Assembly (NCBI RefSeq): GCF_011947195.1
Contig: NZ_JAATVY010000020.1
Coordinates: 1 to 64,000 of the forward strand
Reading direction: 5' to 3'
DNA length: 64,000 bases
Source: Planosporangium thailandense
Lineage (GTDB): Bacteria; Actinomycetota; Actinomycetes; Mycobacteriales; Micromonosporaceae
Of the stretch, positions 9,401 to 18,170 are shown piece after piece. Numbering within the stretch: position 1 is the stretch's first letter; the number at the start of each line of letters is the position of its first letter. The position numbers were made by a program, and so were the translations under genes. The notes beneath the pieces are model-generated. The model had not been told where the DNA came from, did not search any database, and saw nothing but the letters and a program-made list of their open reading frames with translations.

Positions 9401-12400
9401 TGACCGCGGAGCTGGACCGGTTCCGCGCCGAGTACGCCGCCGAGCTCGCGGCCTTCTCCCCCGAGGTGTTCAGCCTCCCCGACCTGCCGCACCTGCACGC
9501 GGAGGCCCGGGAAGCGGCGACCCGCCTGTTCGGCAAGGCCCGGCGCCTGCAGGAGGTCGCCGACCGGCTCACCCCGTACCTGCGGCCCGGCGCCACGGTG
9601 GCCGCCGACGACGTCGAGCGGGTGATCGGCCGGCTGCTGCACGCCGGGAGCGCCGCGTCCACCCTCCACCGGCGCATCGAGGAGCTCGGCGGGCTGGTCC
9701 TCCCGGACGGCTGGCTGCCCACCGGGCCGGCCGCGCCCGCCGAGCTGGTCCACGCCCGCCAGGCGAGCGTGGCCAGCCGCCAGCTCGTCGCCGGGCACCC
9801 GGTGGCGTGGGCGGCCCTGCGCGCGGGCGTCACCGACAACGACGTGCGCGTGCTGGAACGACTCGCCGCGGCCTGGCGGGCCTGGGCCGGCATCCTGCGC
9901 AGCGGCCCGCCCCAGCTCCGCCTGTGGACGGCCGGCCTGCACTGGCTCGACGCCTGGGACCGGGACGGCTCGGCCTGGCTGACCGACCTGGGCGCCGAGG
10001 AGCTGGCCCCGGTGCGGCACTGGGCGGCGGTCCTCGCCCACACCGACGTGCTGGCCGAGGCCGGTCTGACGGACCTCGCCGACCAGCTGCTGCGCGGCGA
10101 GGTCGACCCGGACCTGGCCGAGGAGGCGTACCGGCGCGGGCTTGCGCGGGCCTGCCTCGCCGAGCGGCTGCGCGCCGGCGGGCTGGACCGCTTCGACCCG
10201 ACGCTGATCGACAAGCACATCGAGCAGTTCGAGGCGGCCGGCCGGCAGCTGCGCGCCGCCCTGCGCGACCAGCTGCCCTCGACCCTGGTACGCCACCGGG
10301 CCCGCGCCACCGACGGCCAGGGCGACCGGCTCGCCGAGTTCGCCGCCGAGCTGCGCCGCAAGCGCGGCGGCCGGTCGTTCCGGGACCTGTTTTCGGCCTA
10401 CCCCGACCTCGTGCTGGCGCTGACCCCGTGCGTGCTGGTCAGCCCGGCCTCGGCGGCCAACTTCCTGGCGCCCACCGCGGCGCGGTTCGACCTGGTCGTG
10501 TTCGACGAGGCGTCCCAGATCCGGGTGGCGGAGGCGGTCGGCGCGATGGGGCGCGGCCGGTCGGTGGTCATCGTCGGTGACTCCCGCCAGATGCCGCCGA
10601 GCACGATGATGCAGGCCGCGGCCGGCGGCGACGAGGCGGCCGGCACGGCCGGCGACAACGGCCCGGCCGAGGACCTGGAGAGCATCCTCAGCGAGGCCGT
10701 CGAGTCCGGTCTCCCCCAGCGGTGGTTGACGTGGCACTACCGCAGCCGCGACGAGTCGCTCGTCGCCTTCTCCAACCGGTACTACTACGACAGCAGGCTG
10801 TCGACCCTGCCCGCCCCGGGCCCGAGCAGCACGGCCGGCATCGGCTGGCGCCGGGTCGACGGCGCCTTCGACCGGGGCGGTACCCGTACCAACGAGGTGG
10901 AGGCCCGCGCGGTCGTCGCGGAGATCGCCGCCCGGCTGCGCGACCCGGCGACCGCCGACGACTCGATCGGCGTGGTGACCTTCAACATCCAGCAGCGTGA
11001 CCTCATCCTCAACCTGCTGGAGGACAGCTCGGACCGGTTGATCCGCAACCGGATGGCACCCACCGCGGTCGAGCCGATCTTCGTCAAGAACCTGGAGAAC
11101 GTACAGGGGGACGAGCGGGACCTGATCCTGTTCTCGTTGGCGTTCTCCACCAACCCGGAGACCGGGCAGCTTCCGTTGAACTTCGGGCCGCTCAGCCAGG
11201 TGGGCGGGGAGCGCCGGCTGAACGTCGCGATCACGCGGGCCCGGCGGCAGGTCGTGCTGTTCTCCTCCTTCGACCCGGCCGACATCGACCTGTCGCGCAC
11301 CACGGCCACCGGTACCCGGCACCTGCGGGCCTACTGCGAACTGGCCGCCGCCGGCGCGGACCGCCTCGGCGACCTCGCCCCCGGCGCCCGCGCCGACCAC
11401 GACCGGGTCCGGGAGGCGGTCGCGGACGCGATCCGGGCCCGCGGCCACGAGGTGGTCACCGGGTACGGGCTGTCGGACTTCACCGTCGACATCGCGGTAC
11501 GCGCCCCCGGTTCGCCGCGCTGGCAGGTCGCCGTGATGCTCGACGGTCCCCGGTGGAGCGCGCGGCCGACCGTCGCCGACCGGGACGGCGCGCCGCTGCT
11601 GCTGCGTACGGTCATGGGCTGGCCCGAGGTCGTGCGCTGCTGGCTGCCGGCCTGGGTCCAGGACCGCGAGGCGGTGCTGGACCGCATCGACGCCGCCGTG
11701 GCCCAGGCGGTCGCCGCCGCCGCAGCGCAGGCGGTCGCCGCCGCCGCAGCCGAGCGGGACGCACCGGCCATTCCCGCGCGGCCCGCGGTCGACCCGCCGG
11801 AGGAGAGCGGGATCCCGGACCCGCCGACCCCGTCCGCCGACGCCGGCCCGCTCGACCTCGTCGCGCGCGCGAGAAACGGCGCGAGGCGGGACGCAGCCGC
11901 CAGGAGCGGGCCGGCCCGCAACGGCGCGGTGACCGGACGCCGAGCCCGTTCGCAGGCGACGCCGGGCCGGCGCCAGGTGCCCGAGCAGGTGCTGGTCGCG
12001 TCGATCGACGCGCCGCCGGCGCCCGCCGCCGAACGCAGACCGGGCGGCGCCGGCGCGCCGTTCGTGCCGTACACGCCGACCCCGCTCGGCAGCCAGTCCG
12101 ACATCGACGCCCTCGGCACCGACCAGCGCGTACGCAAGCTGGTCCGGGCCAGCCTCAACGAGATCGTCGCCGCCGAGGGTCCCATCGAGCAGCATCGACT
12201 CGCGCGCCTGACGCTGGCCCGGTTCGGCTTCGCCAAGATCCGGGAGGACCGCCGCAACGCCGTCCTGGCCCTGGTCGATCCCGCCACGCTCCGCCACCAC
12301 GAGGGTGTCGGCACCTTCGCCTGGCCGAGCGGGCTCGATCCCCGGCGGTGGAACGGCTTCCGCACCACGCAGTCCCGGACCGACCGCGCCTTCGAGGAGA

Positions 12401-12612
12401 TCGCTCCCGAGGAGATCGCCAACGCCGTGCGGTACGCGCTGACCGCGGCGCCGGAGCTGACCGAGCAGGAGCTGTTCCGCAGCACGCTGGAGCTGCTCGG
12501 GTACCAGCGCCGGACCGAGAAGATCACGAAGCTGCTGCGGTACGGCCTGCTGACGGCGCTCACCAGTGGCCGGGTGGTTCACGGCGGCCACGGCCGCTAC
12601 CTGCTCAGCTGA
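6499..12612 (+). CDS. DUF4011-type superfamily 1 helicase with transglutaminase-like and nuclease-fold domains
   Basis: This protein has 2037 residues. Residues 1-200 look beta-rich. Residues 235-285 resemble a transglutaminase-like core with C245 (GNCLDLS), H271 (GTHAF) and D279. A DUF4011 signature (LLDLSLRNPLLNLP) begins near residue 416. The SF1 helicase core has Walker A GPPGTGKS at 717-724, Walker B FDEAS at 1335-1339, a QGDERD motif near 1536 and NVAITRARR near 1575. A restriction-endonuclease-like segment follows, with D1664 and D1682 (VDIAV ... VMLDGP). A disordered Ala/Arg/Pro linker leads to a C-terminal DUF3320-like winged-helix region. This architecture occurs in single-protein anti-phage candidates and in uncharacterised actinobacterial helicases. 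ATG 6499 sits one base after AAAAGGG; ATG 6532, behind GGGAGGG, is a realistic alternative. Function in defence or repair is inference. Confidence 0.85.
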   Translation: MIVTDGRSGRAMRSGVFERFTEDDGELRVELHVQPAINYALVHNRVPVVRHLSVTNRTGQPVTDLRITLELLGPDGPLAPQWTRFVSAPVPPGSTVGWEDFTEFVPDHGRLRDTDEAFPVDYRLTVVRPGQPDTRLVAPSSVLAHNEWFNSPALYDSLAAFVQPNTPAVDATLRATARILLDRTGSGSLQGYQAGPERAAHIAGAVYEALRQLGIHYQHVPASFEHTGQKVRTTAAVLDGRMGNCLDLSVTYAACLEAAGLHPLIWLTGTHAFAGFLLDADRLSDAVVTEANLLISMVEAGRTVPVELTRIGPGATCADFTDAVRAGLEHFRARRHDLQGVVDVHLAHRCGIRPLPSTATVDGGQPPRPAEPTAAPAAGSIDLPDGVARAQLRKRAEAGEAPERADDSPRRVQQWKRSLLDLSLRNPLLNLPTRGRGLDLHVPAGALALLDSLVHEGGQIQVIPQDAISQLHRLAGTVRAQDLDPDVLARELRTDRRIYGAVSEQKYVSTMRDLQREARTMEQETGSNYLYLTIGTLVHTRSNGAEAHAPLFLVPVRVEGGTGRRPYFFAADGPELAAPNHCLIEWLRRRHGVEIPELTNPVVDDYGIDIAKTLAAINGRLVDSRLNYRIDERASLRLLQFSTYRMWRDLADHWPAFVENPVVRHLVDPGTARFDDPAGTDGAHVDEAALHVPIQADGSQLQAIAMAEQGRSFVLEGPPGTGKSQTITNLIARAVAAGRSVLFVAEKQAALDVVKRRLGQVGLAPFALDLHGRKQSMNAIREQLREALDQRERGGEAGFTAVETGYRARLAPLAGYPARVHTAGRTGLSAWSAYEATLAYGDGPSAPVPGSYLAAAGHERVEQALRSLPAVARAARLRPHHPWALSGRRSLDGLHAGAATQVAAELEEVRGLVSERPHLIRLLRGLPSPTAIGAFLPAARLAARGDLPDREVVARAADPRWEPALARLTAELDRFRAEYAAELAAFSPEVFSLPDLPHLHAEAREAATRLFGKARRLQEVADRLTPYLRPGATVAADDVERVIGRLLHAGSAASTLHRRIEELGGLVLPDGWLPTGPAAPAELVHARQASVASRQLVAGHPVAWAALRAGVTDNDVRVLERLAAAWRAWAGILRSGPPQLRLWTAGLHWLDAWDRDGSAWLTDLGAEELAPVRHWAAVLAHTDVLAEAGLTDLADQLLRGEVDPDLAEEAYRRGLARACLAERLRAGGLDRFDPTLIDKHIEQFEAAGRQLRAALRDQLPSTLVRHRARATDGQGDRLAEFAAELRRKRGGRSFRDLFSAYPDLVLALTPCVLVSPASAANFLAPTAARFDLVVFDEASQIRVAEAVGAMGRGRSVVIVGDSRQMPPSTMMQAAAGGDEAAGTAGDNGPAEDLESILSEAVESGLPQRWLTWHYRSRDESLVAFSNRYYYDSRLSTLPAPGPSSTAGIGWRRVDGAFDRGGTRTNEVEARAVVAEIAARLRDPATADDSIGVVTFNIQQRDLILNLLEDSSDRLIRNRMAPTAVEPIFVKNLENVQGDERDLILFSLAFSTNPETGQLPLNFGPLSQVGGERRLNVAITRARRQVVLFSSFDPADIDLSRTTATGTRHLRAYCELAAAGADRLGDLAPGARADHDRVREAVADAIRARGHEVVTGYGLSDFTVDIAVRAPGSPRWQVAVMLDGPRWSARPTVADRDGAPLLLRTVMGWPEVVRCWLPAWVQDREAVLDRIDAAVAQAVAAAAAQAVAAAAAERDAPAIPARPAVDPPEESGIPDPPTPSADAGPLDLVARARNGARRDAAARSGPARNGAVTGRRARSQATPGRRQVPEQVLVASIDAPPAPAAERRPGGAGAPFVPYTPTPLGSQSDIDALGTDQRVRKLVRASLNEIVAAEGPIEQHRLARLTLARFGFAKIREDRRNAVLALVDPATLRHHEGVGTFAWPSGLDPRRWNGFRTTQSRTDRAFEEIAPEEIANAVRYALTAAPELTEQELFRSTLELLGYQRRTEKITKLLRYGLLTALTSGRVVHGGHGRYLLS

Positions 12613-12913
12613 CCAGCCGGTAACACCCGGGAAAACAGTGCCTACCGTCGATGCCCCCATCCGTTACTCTGATCGCGTGCCCGCTGACTTTCCGCATACG
12701 TCGGCGTTGACGCTGCCGGAGCGCGACCCACCGGGACGCGACCGGCCCGGGCGCGATCAGTCCAGACGCGACGGCCCGCACGACGGACCCGGATCCGCAG
12801 CTGTAAACCCGCCGTTCACACCTGCCCGCGCGGCGCGGACGGCTTCCCTGAACTGCTCAACCATCCCTGACCGGTGCCGATGACACTCACGAGGCCGAGG
12901 GAGAGGAGGCGCC
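12613..12913. other. Intergenic region with a possible leaderless small ORF
   Basis: A TANNNT-type -10 (TACTCT, 12665-12670) lies 6 nt before GTG 12677, the arrangement of leaderless actinobacterial genes. It would open a 68-codon Arg/Asp/Pro-rich frame ending at 12883. The composition does not resemble a folded protein, so the -10 may simply serve the GGDEF gene at 12914. I see no hairpin terminator for the helicase gene here. Confidence 0.3.
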
Positions 12914-14401
12914 ATGCGCTGGCCCCGCAGTGCCTCGTCGGCCGCCCCGGTCCATGCCGGGTTCATCGGCGTGACCCTGATGGCCACCATCTCGTACGCC
13001 CTCGCCGACCCGGCCGGGCGCACCGTGGTGTACGCGCTGGTCACGCTCGTGCCGGTCACCACCTTCCTGCTCGCGCTCCGGGCCGGGCACCTGCCTGACC
13101 GCGTACCGTGGGGCGCCGCCATCGGCGGCCTCGCCCTGCTCACGTTGAGTCACCTGGTGTGGCCGGACTGGATCCCCGCCCACCACCTCGGCCGGGCCGA
13201 GGGTTCGCTCACCGACCTCACCATGAACGTCTCCCACACGCTGTTCCTCGTGGGCACGGGCGCGGCGCTGCGCCGGCACGCGGTCCACGACAGCGGCGGG
13301 CTGCTGGACGCCGCGATGGTCGGTCTGTGCGCGGGCGGTCCACTGTGGGAGTGGGTGATCCGGCCGCACCTCGGGCCGGACGCGTCACCGTTCGGCCAGG
13401 TCATGCTCCTGCTGGACCTGCTGACCCTCGCCGGGGTGGGCGGCTGCCTCCTGCGCATCGGCGTCACAGCGAAGAAGGCGCGCGGACCGCTCGGGTACCT
13501 GATCGCCTGCGACGCGTTCACGCTGCTCGCCAACGCCACCGCGGTCCTGACCGTGCACGGCCCCTCGGTGTGGACCGCCGAGTTCATGATGCTGGGCTAT
13601 CTGACCCTCGCCGCGGCACCGTTGCACCCGGCCGCCCCGTACTGCACCCTGCCGGAGCCCACCGCCGGCCGGGCGACGGGTCACCCACATCTCGGCTGGC
13701 TCGGCGCCGCCCTGTGCGCCAACCCGCTGATCGCCGCCGTGCAGACCATTCGCGGCGGTGCCGGCTCCAGCCTGCTGCTGCCGGTCGGTACCCTGCTGGT
13801 CATCCCGCTGGTGCTGCTGCGCTTCCAGCAGCTTTCCGCGCAACGGGACAGGGCCGAACGGACCCTTGCGCACCACGCGAGCCACGACGAACTGACCGGC
13901 CTGTACAACCGGCGGCACATCGTCGCCGAGATCGACCGCGCGCTGGACGAGGTCCGGCAGGGCGCGCTCGACGGGATCGCCCTCGTGCTGTGCGACCTCG
14001 ACGGGTTCAAACCGGTCAACGACCGGATGGGCCACCAGGCCGGCGACCTGGTCCTGCAGACCGTCGCGGCGCGGCTCGCCGGCTGCCTGCGCGGCGACGA
14101 CGTGGTCGGCCGGCTCGGCGGCGACGAGTTCCTGATCCTCTGCCGGGGCGCACCGGAGCGCGCGGTGGCGCAGCTCATCGAGCGCATCCCGCGAGCGGTG
14201 GGCACGCCGGTGGAGCTTGCGGGGGTCACCGTGACCGTCGGGGTCACGATCGGTTCGGCGATCGCCGGCACCGCCACCACCCTGGACCGGGACGCGCTGA
14301 TCGGGCAGGCCGACGCCACCATGTACGCCGGCAAGGCGGGGCGGCGCCGCCTCCCCGGCCCGGGTACCACCCCTCGGGTGGCCATCGAGACGTACAAGTA
14401 G
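12914..14401 (+). CDS. Membrane-anchored GGDEF diguanylate cyclase
   Basis: This 495-residue protein has an N-terminal half of hydrophobic helices (about eight to nine segments up to residue 310) and a cytoplasmic GGDEF domain. GGDEF is at 402-406 with an RGDD inhibitory site five residues earlier, so it should make c-di-GMP from two GTP and be product-inhibited. The cyclase opening motif HDELTGLYNRR and the LCDLDGFKPVND metal/substrate segment are intact. No EAL domain is present. The ATG at 12914 follows a strong GAGAGGAGG ribosome-binding site. The membrane half probably senses an unknown signal. The domain pattern is the same as in the twin genes at 25308 and 27007, but sequence similarity in the sensor half is low. 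Confidence 0.88.
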   Translation: MRWPRSASSAAPVHAGFIGVTLMATISYALADPAGRTVVYALVTLVPVTTFLLALRAGHLPDRVPWGAAIGGLALLTLSHLVWPDWIPAHHLGRAEGSLTDLTMNVSHTLFLVGTGAALRRHAVHDSGGLLDAAMVGLCAGGPLWEWVIRPHLGPDASPFGQVMLLLDLLTLAGVGGCLLRIGVTAKKARGPLGYLIACDAFTLLANATAVLTVHGPSVWTAEFMMLGYLTLAAAPLHPAAPYCTLPEPTAGRATGHPHLGWLGAALCANPLIAAVQTIRGGAGSSLLLPVGTLLVIPLVLLRFQQLSAQRDRAERTLAHHASHDELTGLYNRRHIVAEIDRALDEVRQGALDGIALVLCDLDGFKPVNDRMGHQAGDLVLQTVAARLAGCLRGDDVVGRLGGDEFLILCRGAPERAVAQLIERIPRAVGTPVELAGVTVTVGVTIGSAIAGTATTLDRDALIGQADATMYAGKAGRRRLPGPGTTPRVAIETYK

Positions 14402-14436
14402 TCTCGACCGCCGGAGCGTGACGACGGGAGGCGGGC

Positions 14437-14841
14437 GTGGAATCGGGGAACCCGGGTGGGGCCGCGGCGATGCTGGCCGCCGATCGGGCGTCCGCCGGGC
14501 TGGGCATCGAACCGGTCGAGCTCTCCCCCGGCCGCGCCGTGCTCCGGATGACGGTCACCGAGACGATGCTCAACGGGCACGGCATCGCCCACGGCGGATA
14601 CGTCTTCCTGCTCGCCGACAGCGCGTTCGCGTGCGCGTGCAACTATCCCGGCTCGACCACCGTCGCGGCGAACGCCGAGATCGACTTCCTCGCGCCGGTC
14701 CGCGTGGGCGACCAGCTCGTCGCCGAGGCGGTCGAGCGGGTGCGCCGCGGCCGCAGCGGCATCTACGACATCACCGTCCGGCGCGGTGACGAGGTGGTGG
14801 CGGAGTTCCGGGGCCGCAGCCGCACGCTGCGCACCGGCTGA
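14437..14841 (+). CDS. paaI: Hydroxyphenylacetyl-CoA thioesterase PaaI
   Basis: This 134-residue hotdog-fold acyl-CoA thioesterase fits PaaI closely. The signature MLNGHGIAHGGYVFLLADSA (residues 44-63) contains the catalytic environment N46, H52-G-G and D61. PaaI hydrolyses ring-hydroxylated phenylacetyl-CoA and rescues CoA trapped by dead-end intermediates of phenylacetate degradation. No other paa gene is visible in this window, so it is a stand-alone copy here. The GTG at 14437 follows GGGAGGC. The ureohydrolase gene converges from the right with 39 bp between the stops. Confidence 0.85.
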   Translation: MESGNPGGAAAMLAADRASAGLGIEPVELSPGRAVLRMTVTETMLNGHGIAHGGYVFLLADSAFACACNYPGSTTVAANAEIDFLAPVRVGDQLVAEAVERVRRGRSGIYDITVRRGDEVVAEFRGRSRTLRTG

Positions 14842-14880
14842 CGCCCGCACCCGCCGGCAACGGGCGCCAGCCGGCAACGC

Positions 14881-15858
14881 CTACTTCGCCGGGTGGCGCA
14901 GGGCCATCGCGGACAGCAGCTCGTACGCGGCGTGCGACGCGGCGATCCCGGTGATCTCCGCGTGGTCGTACGCGGGCGCCACCTCGACGATGTCGGCGCC
15001 GACGAGGTTGAGCGTGGCGAACGAGCGGAGGATGGCGAGCAGCTCGCGGCTGAGCAGGCCGCCGGACTCGGGGGTGCCGGTGCCCGGGGCGAAAGCGGGG
15101 TCGAGCACGTCGATGTCGACCGAGACGTAGACCGGCCGGTCGCCGACCCGTGCCCGGATGCGTTCCGCCACGCCGCGGGTACCGAGGTCCTCCATCTCCC
15201 GCGCGTGCACGATCTGGAAGCCGAGCTCGACGTCGTCGGTCAGGTCCGCCGAGGAGTACAGCGGCCCGCGGATGCCGACGTGCAGGCAGCCGGACTGATC
15301 GATCAGCCCTTCCTCGGAGGCGCGGCGGAACGGGGTGCCGTGGGTGTACGCCGCGCCGAAGTAGGTGTCCCAGGTGTCGAGGTGGGCGTCGAAGTGCACG
15401 ACCGCGACCGGGCCGTGCTTGTGCGCCATCGCCCGCAGCAGCGGCAGCGCGATGGTGTGGTCGCCGCCGATGGTGAGCAGCCGGCCGGCCCGCTCGAGGA
15501 GGCTGCGCGCGCCCCGGTCGATCCCGGTGATCGCCTCGTCGAGAGAGAACGGGTTGGCCACGATGTCACCGGCGTCGACGACCTGCTGCCGACCGAACGG
15601 CTCGACGTCGAGCGCCGGGTTGTACGGGCGCAGCAGGCGCGAGGACTCCCGGACGTGGGTGGGGCCGAAGCGGGCGCCGGGCCGGTAGCTGACGCCGGTG
15701 TCGAACGGCACCCCGACGACGGCGACGTCCACGTCGGACACCTCGTCGATGCGCGGCAGCCGGGCGAACGTGGCGGGGCCGGCGAAGCGGGGCAGGACGC
15801 TGGCGTCGACCGGACCCACGTTGGTGCCGGAGACGACGCGCGGCGGATTGTCAGTCAT
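14881..15858 (-). CDS. speB: Agmatinase-type ureohydrolase
   Basis: This 325-residue ureohydrolase hydrolyses a guanidino compound to urea plus amine. All binuclear manganese ligands are present: GGDH with H134, D157-x-H159-x-D161 (FDAHLD), and D248-x-D250 in [13 protein letters not shown]. Agmatine (giving putrescine) is the default substrate. Guanidinobutyrate (giving GABA) is a serious alternative because a complete GABA-to-succinate route lies 7 kb away. It is the last gene of a three-gene minus-strand unit with the nitrilase (8-bp gap) and the SnoaL-like protein. The symbol speB is by family resemblance. Confidence 0.8.
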   Translation of the reverse strand: MTDNPPRVVSGTNVGPVDASVLPRFAGPATFARLPRIDEVSDVDVAVVGVPFDTGVSYRPGARFGPTHVRESSRLLRPYNPALDVEPFGRQQVVDAGDIVANPFSLDEAITGIDRGARSLLERAGRLLTIGGDHTIALPLLRAMAHKHGPVAVVHFDAHLDTWDTYFGAAYTHGTPFRRASEEGLIDQSGCLHVGIRGPLYSSADLTDDVELGFQIVHAREMEDLGTRGVAERIRARVGDRPVYVSVDIDVLDPAFAPGTGTPESGGLLSRELLAILRSFATLNLVGADIVEVAPAYDHAEITGIAASHAAYELLSAMALRHPAK

Positions 15859-15866
15859 GCAGTTCC

Positions 15867-16715
15867 TCAGATTCGGTAGACGGGCGCGTAGAGATCCGGG
15901 CGGCGGTCGGCGTGCACGTCGTTGTGCTCGCTGATGCGCTTGTCGCGGGCGGCCGCGAGATCGAGGTCGGCCACCACCGTCGCCTCCCGGCCGAGGACCA
16001 GGTCGCGCAGCGGCCAGCCGTCCGGATCGACGACCACCGTGCCGCCGACCCAGTCCACGCCACGTTCGCCGGCGGTACGGTCGGCCACCGCGACGAACAT
16101 GCGGTTGATGGCGGCCGCCGCCTGCACCCGGACGATCTCGCTCGGGCGCTCACCCGCCGGCCGGGGCAGCTGCGGCCAGTTGACCGGGGCGCACAACAGC
16201 TGGGTCCCGGCGAGCGCGGCCATCCGGGTCCACTCGGGAAACTCGAGGTCGTAGCAGATCATGACCGCGAGCCGGCCGTACGCGGTGTCCACCACGGCCG
16301 GGGCCGCGTCACCCGGGTCGAACACGAGCTTCTCGCGGTCCCACAGGTGCGCCTTGCGGTACAGCGCACGCACGCCGGAGGCGTCGACCAGCACGGCCGA
16401 GTTGCGCACCCGCCGGTCCGGGTCCAGCTCGCAGAAGCCGCCGACGAGGACGGCGTCGTGCCGGAGCGCCAGGTCGACCCAGCCGGCCACGGTCGGCCCG
16501 TCGGCCGGCTCGGCGAGCGAGCGGGCCTCGGCGGCGTCGCGGAACACGTACCCGCTGTTGGCCAGCTCGGGCAGGACGATGATCCGGGCGCCCGCTTCGG
16601 CCGCCTCCGCCACGGCGCGGCGTACCCTCGCCCGGTTGCCGTCGACGTCTCCGACAGCGAGCCGGACCTGGCAGCAGGCCACCCGCACGGCTGTCACCGG
16701 GTCACCGGAGGACAT
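15867..16715 (-). CDS. Carbon-nitrogen hydrolase (nitrilase superfamily amidase)
   Basis: This 282-residue protein has the full nitrilase-superfamily triad: E50 (LPELANSGY), K121 (RKAHLW) and C154 (ICYDLEFPE). The family hydrolyses amides or carbamoyl groups. Next to an agmatinase, N-carbamoylputrescine amidase or omega-amidase activity is plausible but not shown. ATG 16715 overlaps the end of the upstream SnoaL-like gene by 14 bp and implies translational coupling; GTG 16697 is an alternative. A longer frame from 16796 would add an Arg-rich tail inside the upstream gene and is rejected. Confidence 0.82.
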   Translation of the reverse strand: MSSGDPVTAVRVACCQVRLAVGDVDGNRARVRRAVAEAAEAGARIIVLPELANSGYVFRDAAEARSLAEPADGPTVAGWVDLALRHDAVLVGGFCELDPDRRVRNSAVLVDASGVRALYRKAHLWDREKLVFDPGDAAPAVVDTAYGRLAVMICYDLEFPEWTRMAALAGTQLLCAPVNWPQLPRPAGERPSEIVRVQAAAAINRMFVAVADRTAGERGVDWVGGTVVVDPDGWPLRDLVLGREATVVADLDLAAARDKRISEHNDVHADRRPDLYAPVYRI

Positions 16716-17202
16716 CGGCGGCCGGCGCTGTCGGCTCCAGCGCGGTGGCTTGCGGCGCCCTGTCATCCGTGGTCGCAGCATCCGGAGCCGCGTCATCCGG
16801 CGCCGGGTCGACCGACAGGTGCTCGTGCACCGCCAACCACCCGCCGGCGGGCTCGCGCCGGAACACGATCGTCTCCCGCTCCCTCAGCTCGGCCGGCTCA
16901 CCGGCGACCCGGGTGCGCACCCGGTGGGTGAACACGGCCGTGTCGGGGGTGAGCAGCCGCACGCGCTGGTCGAGCGAACGGCACCCGTGGACCGCGAAGC
17001 CGTCGCGCTCCCATTCGCGCCAGACCTCCTGATAGCGCGAGCGGGAACCGATCAGCTCGGCGCAGTTGTGGAACACGAAGGTCGCGTCGGCCGCGAAGGC
17101 GGAGAAGTAGCGGTCCACGTCGTGCGAGCCGAACGCGTGGACCAGTGCCCGGGCCGCGCCCAGCACCTCGGCCCGCGCCACCTCGGCTTCCGTACGCGCC
17201 AT
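16702..17202 (-). CDS. SnoaL-like/NTF2-fold protein
   Basis: This 166-residue protein is a cone-shaped NTF2/SnoaL-like domain. An N-terminal helix (ALVHAFGSHDVDRYFSAFA) is followed by beta strands with DATFVFHNCAELIGSRSRY and a terminal HEHLSVDP. The last 35 residues are a disordered Ala/Asp/Pro tail that overlaps the nitrilase start. Related small proteins sit in ureide and triazine hydrolysis clusters as helper or isomerase-like proteins. It heads the minus-strand unit with nitrilase and ureohydrolase and is divergent from the XRE-cupin regulator. ATG 17202 has a GGAGG-type sequence upstream. Confidence 0.65.
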   Translation of the reverse strand: MARTEAEVARAEVLGAARALVHAFGSHDVDRYFSAFAADATFVFHNCAELIGSRSRYQEVWREWERDGFAVHGCRSLDQRVRLLTPDTAVFTHRVRTRVAGEPAELRERETIVFRREPAGGWLAVHEHLSVDPAPDDAAPDAATTDDRAPQATALEPTAPAADVLR

Positions 17203-17245
17203 GACAACCTCCGACCGCTGGCCTCTTGCGCATCAGTGGCAGCGA

Positions 17246-17275
17246 TGTTGCCATGTGTTCAACGTCAGTTGCAAG
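17246..17275. promoter_or_regulatory. Candidate operator, left side of XRE-cupin regulator
   Basis: The AT-richer divergent region contains TGTTGCCA (17246-17253), GTTCAAC (17257-17263) and GTTGCAAG (17268-17275). The GTTCAAC heptamer recurs at 18111 in front of the permease, with a GGCAAC element close by. Both promoters flank the XRE-cupin gene, so these are candidate sites for that regulator. Confidence 0.4.
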
Positions 17276-17410
17276 TCAGTAAACATTCGACAAAAGGCCG
17301 CTCTGGCCCAATGATCTCTTCAGGCCCACCGGCCGCCATCGGCCGACGACGCTCGGTCACACAACCCGACGAGGACTGAAGCCGGGAACCCGGCGAGGAA
17401 AGGGGATGCG

Positions 17411-17998
17411 GTGAAATCCGTCCCGGTCTCCCCCAGCAACGGCAGGCTGCGCATCGGCGCGCGGCTGCGCGCCGCCCGGCAGCGGCAAGGGCTCACCATC
17501 GACCAGGTGGCCGCGAGCGCGGAGGTGACCAAGGGCTTCATCAGCCGCATCGAACGCGACGAGACCTCGCCCAGCGTCGCCACGCTGGTGACCATCTGCG
17601 AGGTCCTGTCGCTGCCGATCGGCACGCTGTTCGAGTCGCCGCAGACCGACCTGGTCCGCGCCGACGAGGCGCCGCGCATCCAGCTCACCGGCGCCGGCGC
17701 GGACGAGCGGCTGCTGACGCCGCGCGGGCAGGCCCGACTGCAGCTGATCCGGTCGGTGATTGAGCCGGGCGGCACCGGCGGCACCGAGCTGTACACCCTG
17801 AACTGCGAGATCGAGGTGCTGCATGTCCTGCACGGCACCATCGAGCTGGTATTCAGCCAGCACACCGAGCGCCTGGGCAGCGGCGACGCCATCACCTTCT
17901 CCGGCCGCGAACCGCACACCTGGATCAACCCCGACCAGGCCCGCAGCGCCGAGGTCATGTGGGTCATCGCGCCCGCGGCCTGGGACACGTCGGCCTGA
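17411..17998 (+). CDS. XRE-family regulator with C-terminal cupin (PuuR-like)
   Basis: This 195-residue regulator has an N-terminal helix-turn-helix (about residues 14-68, with VAASAEVTKGFISRIERDET as the recognition region). The C-terminal ligand-binding cupin spans about residues 110-185. The architecture matches PuuR and related repressors of polyamine and amino-acid catabolism. It lies between the ureohydrolase unit and the permease-to-gabD operon and is the obvious local regulator of both. The GTG at 17411 is preceded by GAGGAAAGGGG. The effector is unknown; an intermediate such as putrescine, agmatine or GABA would fit. Confidence 0.85.
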   Translation: MKSVPVSPSNGRLRIGARLRAARQRQGLTIDQVAASAEVTKGFISRIERDETSPSVATLVTICEVLSLPIGTLFESPQTDLVRADEAPRIQLTGAGADERLLTPRGQARLQLIRSVIEPGGTGGTELYTLNCEIEVLHVLHGTIELVFSQHTERLGSGDAITFSGREPHTWINPDQARSAEVMWVIAPAAWDTSA

Positions 17999-18110
17999 CC
18001 CGGCCCCGACGGGGACCACCACGCCGAGTAGACATTACGCGGAGTAGGCACACCGCCACCCCACCCGGCGGATCCGCAGGGTGGACATGGTTGACTGCCA
18101 GGCAAGTTTA

Positions 18111-18128
18111 GTTCAACATTGGGCAACT
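18111..18128. promoter_or_regulatory. Candidate operator upstream of permease operon
   Basis: GTTCAAC (18111-18117) followed by GGCAAC repeats the arrangement found at 17257. A TTGACT -35-like hexamer lies at 18091-18096, which would put the GTTCAAC element within the core promoter and suit repression. Confidence 0.38.
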
Positions 18129-18170
18129 TCACGCCCTTACCGTCATACGCACTTCCCATGGAGCTGTCTG

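Noticed and set aside
8668-12660. A 1330-codon open frame antisense to the helicase gene
   Set aside because: No recognisable motif or ribosome-binding site; the plus strand has Walker A/B and helicase motifs throughout.
12566-12883. 105-codon frame overlapping the end of the helicase gene
   Set aside because: Its first third overlaps the helicase 3' end in another frame; only the part from GTG 12677 has any promoter support and even that is weak.
18081-18170. Upstream ATG as start of the NCS1 permease
   Set aside because: No ribosome-binding site, and the extra 30 residues would be encoded across the candidate promoter and operator; GTG 18171 has GGAG at good spacing.
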